64,000 nucleotides of DNA, from contig NC_092583.1 of the NCBI RefSeq assembly GCF_037975245.1, positions 14,485,264-14,549,263 of the forward strand, written 5' to 3'. Below, one piece after another: positions 17,601 to 27,209 of the stretch. This stretch comes from Apostichopus japonicus. Lineage: Eukaryota > Echinodermata > Holothuroidea > Aspidochirotida > Stichopodidae. The position numbers and the translations under genes were made by a program. Within the stretch, counting starts at the first letter, position 1. Each line of letters begins with the position of its first letter. Under the pieces are notes generated by a model. The model was not told where the DNA came from. It saw only the letters and a program-made list of their open reading frames with translations, and ran no database searches.

Positions 17601-18958
17601 GTCGTCTGGGGTCTTAATTCATTATTCTCAGTAAGTTTAATGTTCTTCTTTTTTCTTTTTTTGGGGGTGGGGGGAGGGGTACCATTTTCAATATCCAGAG
17701 AGAGGATTCACACAGGGTCCAATGGTGATGCTTCATACACTTTGTCAGTAGCATAATGCCCTCACTAGTTTTAATCCCTACCCTACCTTACTCTCCCTTA
17801 CCAATTAGTCCTTTCCAATATCCAGAGAGAGGATTCACACAGGGTCCAATGTTGATGCTTCACACCCTTTGTCAGTAGCATAATGCCCTCACTAGTTCTA
17901 ATCCCTACCCTACCGTACTCTCCCTTACCAACCTGGCATAGAAGAAAATGAAAGGATAACAACACAAACACTCAAGAGAAAGAAACAAATTTTTTGACGA
18001 GCATTGCTTTTGTATTAACACTTTGGTCACGAAACTGATCAATTATTTGAGAACACATTTCAAGCTGATCAGTGTTATGAGAAATTGTTGCTGGTATGAG
18101 GTTCTTCTCTGTCACACTGGTGCCATTGTTTAGGCCAATGGGGTTATACATCACCCCTGTCTTACATACTCCAGTGTTTTTGTCATTATGTCATAGTTGT
18201 AGGTTATTTTCATAAGACTACAGAATTTTGTAGCCTTGAATATTATTATCACAGCTTCCCTCATTCATTGTGGTAAACCTATTTTTTTTTTTAACTGTTT
18301 GCTACTAAAATCTCGCAACAATATAGTCCCAAAGTATGACGAATGTACAGTAGTTCATTTGACATTATCAAGAAAGGATCAACTTACTTTTGGCAAAACT
18401 GTTTGATTTTGTGGAAAAAATGTCAGTTACTTTCTTCAGCTAATAATATTATTAGTATTTAACAAATATCTGGGCAAAGAATTTTTGCAATCAAATGGGG
18501 TAAATTACGATAAGATAATAATATGAGAAGATGGCATCATTTTGATTAGTTGCAACTAACTAAACAGTATACTAAGTATCACACAGCCTGAAATTATCGA
18601 CCCAACTCAAAATTTCTTCCTCTGTAACAGATGTTTTTGTTTCTTAATATGAAGATTGGAGGAAATGTCTTGGTTGTGATGTTTCTCCACAACATTATTT
18701 TTTATGTTTTACAACAATTTCCAATATTTCCTTGCAGAGGTGGTACAAAGAATTTGTATTTATTAGGTATTTTATCTTAAAAATATGCACAGTCTTTGGA
18801 AAATTGATTTTTCTCTTTTTTTAATTTACCCTTCTCATCAGGATCTTCTTAATTTTGACGACCCTCTCAACATAGAAGCATCAGAACACTACCTGAGAGA
18901 CAAAAAGGATTTTGAAGCCAAAGTCAGAATATACGTCACCAAATATGCCAAGAGGTGA
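11512..18958 (+). CDS. UBE2F: NEDD8-conjugating enzyme UBE2F (five coding exons, complete)
   Basis: Exons 11512-11662, 13214-13347, 15045-15115, 17540-17630 and 18842-18958 total 564 nt, i.e. 187 aa plus stop (human UBE2F is 185). All junctions are GT-AG and in phase. UBE2F is an E2 that takes NEDD8 from the UBA3/NAE1 E1 through its catalytic cysteine and, with RBX2, neddylates CUL5. The N-terminus [11 protein letters not shown] is the family's NEDD8-E1 docking peptide, followed by a variable linker (to about 34) and RDKLLVKEI, where the UBC fold begins. The HPN motif is residues 107-109 (WHPNIT) and the catalytic Cys is 117 in [44 protein letters not shown] follows in later exons, all diagnostic of UBE2F rather than UBE2M. 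An acceptor two bases before the ATG (TTTTCTTGGTACAG, ending 11509) implies an untranslated first exon upstream. Confidence 0.97.
11663..13213 (+). other. UBE2F intron 1
   Basis: No exon seen. A poly-G tract lies at about 11742-11760, and a GGTTACGCCACTG motif at about 11991-12004 resembles the right end of a CAGTGGCGTAGC-type hAT element whose left end I could not find. Poly-C tracts lie near 11971, 12504 and 12720. Confidence 0.6.
13214..13347 (+). CDS. UBE2F: UBE2F coding exon 2
   Basis: Acceptor TTTGTTATGTAG|GT, donor ATGGTG|GTGAGA. Encodes the UBC beta-sheet core [20 protein letters not shown] through PDEYNMV. TPDEGY...GGKF in the human protein corresponds to [12 protein letters not shown] here. 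Confidence 0.96.
13348..15044 (+). other. UBE2F intron 2 with degenerate local duplications
   Basis: Contains two diverged tandem copies of a ~145-bp segment (about 14171-14310 and 14315-14463), recognisable by GTAAAGTA, ATCATCACCCCC, TGTCTAGTATAT and TTCCTCTAACCAGTATCAAC in the same order. A weaker earlier relation exists between about 13730-13890 and 14010-14170. Poly-C tracts at about 14346 and 14632. No coding signal. Confidence 0.6.
15045..15115 (+). CDS. UBE2F: UBE2F coding exon 3, HPN motif and catalytic cysteine
   Basis: Acceptor TTTCTCGTTTGTGCAG, donor CTTAG|GTAAAG. Encodes [20 protein letters not shown] then ICL; the Cys of ICL is the predicted thioester site (residue 117). Ends with two bases of a split Ser codon. 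Confidence 0.97.
15225..16930 (+). repeat. 37-38-bp minisatellite in UBE2F intron 3
   Basis: Roughly 45 tandem copies of a unit with the core TCATTCTGTATTGTACAG followed by TTTTGTATGCAAA. Variants end TGCAAATCC or TGCAAACTCC, which sets the 37- versus 38-bp length. The frame happens to lack stops, so several spurious open frames (cysteine-rich, [10 protein letters not shown]-type) arise on the + strand; they are not proteins. The array makes up most of the intron between exons 3 and 4. Confidence 0.97.
16931..17539 (+). other. Remainder of UBE2F intron 3
   Basis: AT-rich unique sequence between the minisatellite and exon 4. No additional exon was identified. Confidence 0.6.
17540..17630 (+). 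CDS. UBE2F: UBE2F coding exon 4
   Basis: Acceptor GATTTACTTGCAG, donor TTCTCA|GTAAGT. Encodes [16 protein letters not shown] through [10 protein letters not shown], the helix-2 region that in human UBE2F reads [20 protein letters not shown]; near identity here. Confidence 0.97.
17631..18841 (+). repeat. UBE2F intron 4 with a 126-bp direct duplication
   Basis: About 17692-17805 and 17818-17930 are two near-identical copies (ATCCAGAGAGAGGATTCACA ... AATCCCTACCCTACC) repeated head to tail at ~126-bp spacing, so the duplication is recent. The rest of the intron is AT-rich without exon signals. Confidence 0.8.
18842..18958 (+). CDS. UBE2F: UBE2F coding exon 5 and stop
   Basis: Acceptor TTACCCTTCTCATCAG. 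Encodes [20 protein letters not shown] then KKDFEAKV...KYAKR and TGA at 18956-18958, aligning with the human C-terminus [20 protein letters not shown]. The stop codon sits inside a potential donor (AAGAG|GTGACC), considered in the findings. Confidence 0.97.
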   Translation, partial: DLLNFDDPLNIEASEHYLRDKKDFEAKVRIYVTKYAKR

Positions 18959-19447
18959 CCACTTATGAAGATAAGCTGGATTGGTCAAGCTATGTCCTGA
19001 GCCTCGGTCTGGAGCTTTGGTATTGTGGTGCCACTGTATGGGTGACAACAAGAAAGCAGTGGTATAGTGAAGGTTACACAAAGGGGGACGCTTTGCATTG
19101 CCTTACAATGGAATGTTAAATTTATCATTGTGGATTTGTGGAATAAATATATACATAGATATGTATTTATATATACATATATGTATGTATATACGTATAT
19201 TTATATACATACGTATATATAATGTATGCACTAGAAAATATATATATATATATATAGATATATATATATATATTTATATATATGTGTATATAGATATACA
19301 TGTATATATATATATGTATATATATACGTATATATATATGTACGTGCTACGTATATATATATATGTACGTATACTTCTCTACTGTATGAAAAACATTTGG
19401 TGACTCCCTTTGAGCATTACTAAGATCATGAAGAAATATATTTACAG
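18959..19447 (+). terminator. UBE2F: UBE2F 3' region, poly(A) signal and TA-rich tract
   Basis: Canonical AATAAA at 19142-19147, about 185 bases after the stop, followed directly by a TA/TACG-rich simple repeat (about 19140-19375). The signal is a plausible UBE2F 3' end; cleavage site unknown. Another AATAAA occurs near 19472. Confidence 0.5.
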
Positions 19448-19547
19448 CCTAAACTTGTCAGTTGTTAATGGCAATAAAAAGGATCAGCCTGGACAAGAGG
19501 CAGACCTTGGTGTTCCGGCTACCGATCACCGACTCAAGGCGGAAATA
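19448..19547 (+). other. Orphan exon-like segment 1
   Basis: Acceptor ATATATTTACAG|C and donor GAAATA|GTAAGA bracket 100 nt: one base plus 33 open codons (LNLSVVNGNKKDQPGQEADL then GVPATDHRLKAEI). It lies 489 bases past the UBE2F stop on the same strand. The product is not recognised. It could be an alternative 3' exon of UBE2F (see findings), an exon of an unrelated gene, or chance. Confidence 0.35.
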
Positions 19548-21419
19548 GTAAGAAACTGACACTGCTAATCCATGGCAAATTTCTGGAGTTTTTTTAACTG
19601 GTTATTTACGTTCAAAAAAGTATTGTGTTTTGATAGCGATTTGTTGTTGCGCTCTGAAACTAAACCATTCAATTTGTTTCACTCTGATGGCAAAATCCTT
19701 GACCTTTAAAGGAAAGGTTTAAGATTTAAGCTGAAACATAATGTGTTAGTTTATTCCACAAAAGATGGCACCAGGAACCATTTCATAAAGTAAAACCGTT
19801 AGAAGAGTGCAATGAATTATGAAACATTGGTCATAATGTTAATATCTATGTGGGATACTGTACAATGTTTTCTTTATTTGCTGATATTGTTATTACCATG
19901 TTTACTAAGTGAAGCAAAGAGAACATTGCTTGACGGTAAAGAAATTCAGTGAAGACAGCCTCCTCAGATTATGTCACCATGGAAATGTGTGAACACAAAG
20001 CTTGTCACAACTATGAACTATGAAATGTATATTCCATAAACGTTAAAAGAAAGCAAACAGGATGTTGAAAGTTTCGCCAATTTTTGACCATTTTAGCCTA
20101 TCTAGCAATTGTTTTGTTAATTTACAGGCCTTTTCAATTGTTAATCTCATGTTTAAATGGAGAGGTATCCAGTACCTTGGTCCTAATGGTAATATCCATG
20201 ACAACATTCAGCTTTAATATTGAGTATGCTAAAACTAGCCTTAGTCCAGCCGTTTTGATTGATGAGCCTCACATGTTTAAATGGAAAGTTTCATAGGATG
20301 GAGCTCAAAAGTACACACAAAAAGTACAATAAACAAATATATGGACTTTACGGAGTCAAAGGTAGACAAATTTGTTCTTCAAGAAGTCTGATTAGTTTAA
20401 AGTCATCATCAGTATTTGGCCTCAAATTTTAGCTTGTTCAAGTTTGCCACAAAAAAAAAATGTATAAAAAATAATGCAATTTCAAAAGTACTTTCCAAGA
20501 TGTAAATTGAATAAATTAGCCATTTGATATTTTGAAATTGTAGCTGTAAGATGCTTCTGTAAATTTGAATGTGGGTGACAGTTATTAGGCTTTCTTGCAT
20601 GCTTGGCCACCAACCACGATTGACCTTACAGACATGAAGATGCAGATTGATCCAATTATTGGGAGCTTATGGACCATGATAACGCATGCAGATTATTCTG
20701 GAAGTAACATAGCCTCCATGGATAAAAAAATGCATGTGGAAAAGCTGTACAATTTTTCTCCCTTTGTTATCTACGATCTTGTATTTTGTTTAAAAACAAA
20801 TTGTCTGTTTCCATTTCATAAATTTGATCTGTATGTTACCTTTCCGTACTTACCACAATGGCTAGTGCACTTGCACACGTAATATTCAATCAGTAATTTT
20901 ACTATTTGCCCATGCTGATTCTTAGTAAACCTTTACCATCTTTGTGTAATTTCCAGATGGGTGCATTGTATTGGTTTCAGAAGGAAAATAATTTGTAACA
21001 TTTTTCTGGTCTCATGAGAGCCACTAATATAAGGCAAACACCTATTTGCAGTAGTTTTTTTCTTGTTATTGAGTATTTTGTACATAATTGAATACTTGAC
21101 TCAATTAGGAAACTTACTTTGAGTTTGAGGGTTACAGTAAACGTTTGACCATGGGTGACTATAACAATAGCGATCCAAATTCCATTACACGTTCTTTTAT
21201 CTTTCTAAGAATTTCTGGAATATAACAACTTATTAATGGAAATGGGATCAATGTGTTAGGTTTTGGGCAATTGGTTATTGTTTGAAAGTTGTTATTTGGC
21301 ATCTTTTCGCTGATAATCTGGCAAACAACAATGATGTGCATCTGGCGACCCGTGTATAGTTTCAGCAAGAAATTTATTACATTTACGACCAGAACAAGAA
21401 GCCTATACGTTAACGATTT
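19548..21419. other. No supported gene
   Basis: AT-rich single-copy-looking sequence. A 96-codon open frame at about 20595-20882 has no recognisable domain and no convincing splice boundaries; I do not call it. Nothing else stands out. Confidence 0.5.
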
Positions 21420-23890
21420 TTGGTTCCTTGCTAAAAGCAAAGGAACCTATGTATTCAGGTTGGCGTGTGTGTGTGTGCGTGCGTGCGTGTGTGTGTGTGT
21501 GTGACGCTTTAGCTTGTATGCACGATAACTGAACAAGGGATTGACTGATCATGATCAAACTTGGTGGGTGGGTGGCCCATAGTGAGTAGATGAACCCTAT
21601 TGTTTTTGGTGCCCACAAAGGTCACCAAAGGTCAGTTATGGTCCAAAAACCCAAAATACTAAAACTGCAATAACTCCCAGTGCCAATGTGCGACAAGGTT
21701 GATATTTTGGGACAAGTTGTGAACTGGTTAGGGGAACATTTTGAAACTGAACGGTCATGTGATCTGAGGTCACCAAAGGTCAATTAATGTTAAAAAACTA
21801 GTATTTTTGCGATAACTTGAGAACGAATTGTCCGTTAGGGTTGGGAGTTGCTTCAGTGTAATCCAATTGTCGACCCACATCTGGGTGACCCTTGACCTCA
21901 ATTTGACCTCTGGTGACCTTTTCATGTTTTGGGGATTTTTACAGTTTCGATGCTATTTTCAGATGTCAAAGGTACCTTCTGATCATAAATATCAATAGGT
22001 TGACCCCGTGTGACCTTTGTGTGCAAACTTATATGGGGTCAAAGTTTTCGGTCGGAGTTAGGATGGCTGTACAGACTTGTCGTGTTGATTTTTGGAATCA
22101 GCAGATCAAACTACATTTGAAACTAAGGTCAAAAGGTCAAAGGTCACATTAGAAAAAATGTGCTTAGTTTGGGAGAAAACGGGCGAAAAGAAAATGTTTG
22201 GTTTTGATGCTAGATTTGGATATCAAAGGTACCTTCCGATCAAAAATGTCAATGGGTTGACACCCGGGTGACCTTTGTGTGTAAAGTTATACAAGGTCAA
22301 AGTTAATTTTCAGACATTTAATGCAATAACTCCCAGTGCCAAGGTGTAACAAGGTTGATATTTTGGGACAAGTTGCAAATGGTATAGAGGAATATTTTCA
22401 AACTTAACGGTCATGTGATCCGAGGTCATCAAAGGTCAATTAATGTTAAAAAACTAGTATTTTGGGTGAGAAAATGGGCAAAGAATAAAATGTTTGAATT
22501 TTTACAGTTTTGATGCTATATTCACGTCTTACCAATCCAAAATGTCAATAGGTTTACCCCAGGTCACCTTTGTGTGTGAAGTTATATGAGGTCAAAGTAA
22601 ATTTTCAGACATTTAGTGCAATAATTCCCAGTTCCAAGGTGTGACATGGTTGATATTTTGGGACAAGTTGCAAATGGTATAGGGGAATATTTTCAAACCT
22701 AACGGTCATGTGATCCGAGGTCACGAAAGGTCAATTAATGATAAAAAACTAGTATTTTTGCGATAACTTGAGAACGAATTTTCCGTCAGGGTTGGGAGGT
22801 GCTTCAATTTAATCCAATTGTCGACCCGCATCTGGGTGACCTTGACCTCAATTTGACCTCTGGCGACCTTTTCATGTTTGAGGGATTTTTACAGTTTCGA
22901 TGCTATTTTGAGATGTCAAAGGTACCTTCTGATCATAAATATTGATAGGTTGACCCCCGTGTGACCTTCGTGTGTGGAGTTATACGAGGTCAAAGTTAAT
23001 TTTCAGACATTTAATGCAATAACTCCCAGTGCCAAGGTGTGACACGGTTGATATTTTGGGACAAGTTGCAAATGGTATAGGGGAATATTTTCAAACTTAA
23101 TGGTCATGTGATCCGAGGTCACCAAAGGTCAATTAATGATAAAAAACTAGTATTTTTGTGATAACTTGAGAACAAACTGTCCGTTAAGGTTGGGAGTTGC
23201 TTCAGTGTAATCCACTTGTCGACCCGCATCTGGGTGACCCTTGACCTCAATTTGACCTCTGGTGACCTTTTCGTGCTTTGGGGATTTTTACAATTTCGAT
23301 GCTATTTTCAGATGTCAAAGGTACCTTCTGATCATAAGTCAGTAGGTTGACCCCTGTGTGACCTTCGTGTGCGAAGTTATACGAGGTCAAAGTTAAAAAA
23401 TATTAATGAGGTCACGGGTCAAACGTGAAAAACTCCCAAGTTGCAATAACTTGGCTATTGTTTATTGGAATTTCGTCAAACTTGGTATGATGATATTGGT
23501 AGATAGTCTCCACACACTAATGTGTGTTGCAATTGATATCATGCATGTTTATAAGGGGGGGGGGGGGCTAGCATTATTTCGTTATGAAAAGTTTGTATGC
23601 ACAATAACTCAACAAGGGAATGACCAATCATTACCATACTTGGTGAGTGGGTGGCCCATAGTAAGTAGATTAACCCTGTTGATTTTGGTGCTCATATCAT
23701 GAATATTAATGAGGTCATGGGGTCAAACGTGAAATACTCCAAATTGCAATTACTTGGCTACTACTGTATTACTAGTCGGAATTTCGTCAAACTTGGTATG
23801 ATAATAATGGTAGATAGTCTTCACACACTGATGTGTGTTGCAATCGATATCAGGGCTTAGCATTACTTTGGCAACAAAAGTTTGTGAGCA
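21420..23890. repeat. Complex repeat field dense in AGGTCA/TGACCT
   Basis: Irregularly repeated blocks: AACTAGTATTTTTGCGATAA (about 21798, 22748, 23148), GCAATAACTCCCAGTGCCAA (about 21667, 22324, 23015), and TCAAAGGTACCTTC (about 21966, 22224, 22917, 23316). The AACTTGGT...GTGGGTGGCCCATAGT block is at 21558 and again near 23640. A (TG)n run lies at 21464-21503 and a poly-G run near 23556. The period is not constant (spacings of about 300, 400 and 950), which suggests partial duplications of a longer element rather than a simple satellite. No coding frame is conserved between blocks. Confidence 0.75.
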
Positions 23891-23915
23891 TAAATTAATA
23901 CTGTTGTTGTATTAG

Positions 23916-24090
23916 GGCTTTGTAAGAAATTTCCCTATGAATGGAACTAATGAACAGCAGCAAGGAACCATGAAATGTTTTCATTCTGGTTTCCTTCCTG
24001 CGGACAGACTGTTTCGTAAAGAATTACTATGGAAGTTGTCCGGCGTGAATATGAATTTGATGATGTTAGATGGAATTCCACCTTTTGAAG
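23916..24090 (+). other. Orphan exon-like segment 2
   Basis: Acceptor TGTTGTTGTATTAG|GGC and donor TTTGAAG|GTAGGC enclose 175 nt open in one frame: GFVRNFPMNGTNEQQQGTMK, then CFHSGFLPADRLFRKELLWK and LSGVNMNLMMLDGIPPFEG. It begins in phase 0, the phase in which the segment at 19448-19547 ends. Not recognised; the GFLPxD...EL.KL portion is only faintly like a BAG-domain helix, which is not enough for a call. An ATG at 23937 could also make it a first coding exon. Confidence 0.35.
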
Positions 24091-24452
24091 GTAGGCTCAG
24101 ACTGGGCTCTGTGACTTTAGGCCGGCTGAAATATAGGCCTAGCCTAAACCAAGTTAGAGTTTAAGCCTAACGTTTGGCCTAGCGAAGTGTGCCTAACGTT
24201 AGGCTTTGCAATTGATAACAAAGCATGCTGGGTTTGGCTACTGTAGCTTAGGCCTAACGTTAGACCGTGCGAACATATTCATAATTTAGTCCCAGGTTGA
24301 CTTCAGCTGCTTTATTCATGTTGTAATAATGATGACATAATTTATCCATTGTACCGCCAATTTTCACCAAAGTGACTATTCTGATTAAAACTAGTCGTAA
24401 CAATAATTTCCGATTACGCATGCGCAGTTGCTATTTTAACATCCAAGAGTAC

Positions 24453-25377
24453 TATTTTTACGGTCATACTAATTAGCGTCAACAGGCCGATTTCACGACA
24501 ACTCAAGACAACAAGTGTAAAATACCATCAAATACAATGGTTGTAATCAAAGTGTATCTGGAAACACGTTTAAAACTGACTGAAAGTATCGTGCATACAT
24601 ATTTTTTACAGGAAAAAATGTGTTTTTCGTAAAAATAGTCAACTTTCTCCATCCGTAGAATTGGACGACGTGATGCTTTTGCGCCTGCGCAAAGACTTTG
24701 GACCGCACCATTATGATATGGGTTGGTTTATGTTAGGGTTTGCGAACTACCTTTGTGTACAGTGTTGGTAAGGTGCAGAGCCGTATATTTAGAATATACA
24801 GCTCTGGTAAGGCGGGTTGACGTAGTAAGAAAGCACCAAAGTAGTATGATGAATGAACGCCACATCAAGTCATTGAATGTTTTTAAAATAATGAATATTT
24901 CTTATTGTTTTTCCCTTGTAATTTACATATGTTTTTATTAATTTTTACAGAGTCTTGCTAACTATTTATTTTGTCTGGTTTTATTATTCTATCCCTGTAT
25001 TTTATCCTGTATTTTATAAGTCTTTGCTTATTTTACTTTTGACGTCTTGTGAAGACATTGACACGGGTGTTTGAGCATCACTCTCGACTTAAAAATTACA
25101 CTTATCTGTAGTGTAATGGTGGGGTCCAATGTCATTGCGCAAGCGCACTAGCATCACGTCGTCCAATGCTACGGACGGAGAAACTTGACGATTTTTACGA
25201 AAAAAACATTTTTTTCCCGTGAAAAATATGTATGCACGCTGGTTGCAGTCAGTTTTAAACGTGTTTCAAGATTTACTCTGATTACATCCATTGTATTTGA
25301 TGGTATTTTAAACTTGTTGTCTTGAGTTGTCGTGAAATCGGCCTTTTGGCGCTAATTAGTATGACCCCTATTTTTAC
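24453..25377. mobile_element. Fold-back element with ~250-bp inverted arms and 9-bp TSD
   Basis: Element 24462-25368 (907 bp) between direct repeats TATTTTTAC (24453-24461 and 25369-25377). The left arm (about 24463-24715) and right arm (about 25118-25366) are inverted copies. For example, GTCATACTAATTAGCG and GGCCGATTTCACGACAACTC at left match CGCTAATTAGTATGAC and GAGTTGTCGTGAAATCGGCC at right, and GACGACGTGATG occurs as CATCACGTCGTC. Long TIRs plus a 9-bp TSD are the pattern of Mutator-like MITEs. The ~400-bp centre has no transposase. Confidence 0.8.
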
Positions 25378-25491
25378 GACTAGGAGTAACAATAATTTCC
25401 GGTTAGGGTAAGGAATAGGGTTTAGGGTTAGGATTAACCCTACTACATGCGAAGTTGCTTTATTTACTTTACTGCGCATGAATTCGCCGAT

Positions 25492-26072
25492 GTCGTAAGT
25501 AGGGCTGTAATGGTTAAACGGTTAACCGATCGACCGGCTGGATAAACGTCCGCCGTACATCGTATAAGTTTAACCGTATTTGTAATGCCAATTACACAGT
25601 CGCTACGGCGCGTCTTCCATCACTTTGTTCCCGAAATAAACCGCAACATTTACTTCGTCAAAACTAAGCAAATACAACCTAATTCTTGACATTCACCTTA
25701 CGAAAACAACGATACTTGCAGCGCTATTTTGAGAATGTACTTCCTCATCAAAAATGGTGGCGCTCTTTCGGAATTATAATCTGAGCTATAGAACTCTGAT
25801 TTTTGGCTCTTATTTTGAGGCAACAACACGGGTTACGTTCAAACGTTAACTGTTGGTTAATAGAAACGGTTAACCTGTTAGTATGTATGTATGTATGTAT
25901 GTATGTATATGTGATCTTCCCGCAAGCAGGAACTCGCGAAAGAAGCCATGGAGGCTTGGTGGTTGGAGGTTAGTGCTTGGAGGTTAGAGGCTGGAGGTTA
26001 GAGGTTAGAGGTTGGAGGTTAGAGGCTTGGAGGTTAGTGAATTAACCGGAATGACACAGCCCTAGTCGTAAG
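25492..26072. mobile_element. hAT-like MITE with perfect TSD GTCGTAAG
   Basis: Element 25500-26064 (565 bp). The left end is TAGGGCTGTAATGGTTAA and the right end is GACACAGCCCTA, so the terminal TAGGGCTGT is inverted exactly. An identical 8-bp duplication GTCGTAAG flanks it (25492-25499 and 26065-26072). Inside are (GTAT)n at about 25880-25908 and a GGAGGTTAGA-type purine repeat at about 25965-26038. No coding capacity. Confidence 0.9.
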
Positions 26073-26115
26073 AATAGTTCATAAATAATTGTTACGACCA
26101 GTCGTAAGAATAGCC

Positions 26116-26919
26116 ACGGCCAATTTTCACTCGTTGAGGTAGGCTAGCGCAGATTCCTTACCGTGATAATCCGAGCAGGAAAATCCACACATAATTAAAT
26201 AGCCTCGGGAGAAAGTTTCGTCACTGTTTCACAATAATTATATTCTTTATAATATACGGTCCCATGAACAATTGGATGATTTACAGATGTTAGATTAACA
26301 TCACGTTATATGCCTTGGCTAGATGAGTCGGTGGCCAATAACAGACTGACTTTTAAATTATACTCCAGAGTAAAATGCACATAAATCACAAATAGGTGCA
26401 CACAAATGTGCATGACCTGAATGGTCTAAATGATCAGTAGCAACTACATAAATTAAGAAATAGACAAAGTAACAGGGATAGATCAGATATAAATGCATTA
26501 CGTGTGAGTGCGTATCTTTGTACCCAAACAAATTATACGCTATGCATGCTATTCTAATGACAATAACAACCTCTTTCTAATTGGCAGTTCAAACCGCTAA
26601 CAAAGTTTTCTGTTGCCGTTTAACACCAAAAAAGACTTGTCTCACATAATGGGTGTAGCTGATTAGTAGAACTCACAAAATGCCTTGTAGGGAAAACATG
26701 CACAATGCTTTCAGGATTCCTGTGACACACTGTTTTGACACTGTTATTGATGTGATGTTTTACAGAATTGTTTCAAATTGGGTAAAGACGAATGTTTCTG
26801 GTGCATAACTGTTCATATATATGCACTCAGGAAGACTTTTCATGCTGGATATTAGAGGAATGTCACACAAGATATGTATTGTAAACAATTTGTCAGTAAC
26901 ATAATTGTTTGATATATCG
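26116..26919. other. Interval left of the segmental duplication
   Basis: No gene seen. A ~45-bp stretch starting near 26690 (GGGAAAACATGCACAATGCT then TTCAGGATTCCTGTGACAC) reappears at 37869, exactly where duplication copy 1 ends. It is therefore the ancestral left edge of the duplicated unit. Confidence 0.6.
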
Positions 26920-27209
26920 ATGCAATGCATGGTTAATGATGTCTAAACAATGCAGGCAGAAATGAGAAGAAAGGCTTGTTACAAACCCATTATACATATG
27001 AGTGGTATTGAGAGGCCAGAAATGAGCACAAATTAAACAAATACTTCATTAAACCATGTCTCTTTTATAATAAAAAAAACCTCACCTTATGTTCCTCCCT
27101 TGCACCCACCCACCCAGCCAGCCAGCTACCCCAATACCTTCCCAGCTACCCCACCACCTTCCTAGACTCAAATTCCTGGTAACTACTCTAGATACGAAAT
27201 CATATATCT

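Larger units (their letters stand above)
24374..26115. mobile_element. Composite of small elements with CTATTCTTACGACTAGTCGTAACAAT-like ends, interrupted twice
   Basis: Left-end-like sequence ACTATTCTGATTAAAACTAG then TCGTAACAATAATTTCCG starts near 24374. A second left-end-like copy, ACTATTTTTACGACTAGGAG then TAACAATAATTTCCGG, is split and completed at 25369-25410. The opposite end (GTTACGACCAGTCGTAAGAA then TAGCC) is at about 26090-26117. Two other elements (24462-25368 and 25500-26064) sit inside, each with its own TSD. The outer elements are short and non-coding. Confidence 0.55.

Noticed and set aside
23916-24090. BAG-domain assignment for the second orphan exon
   Set aside because: Only GFLPxD and a few hydrophobic positions agree; the helix pattern that follows does not.
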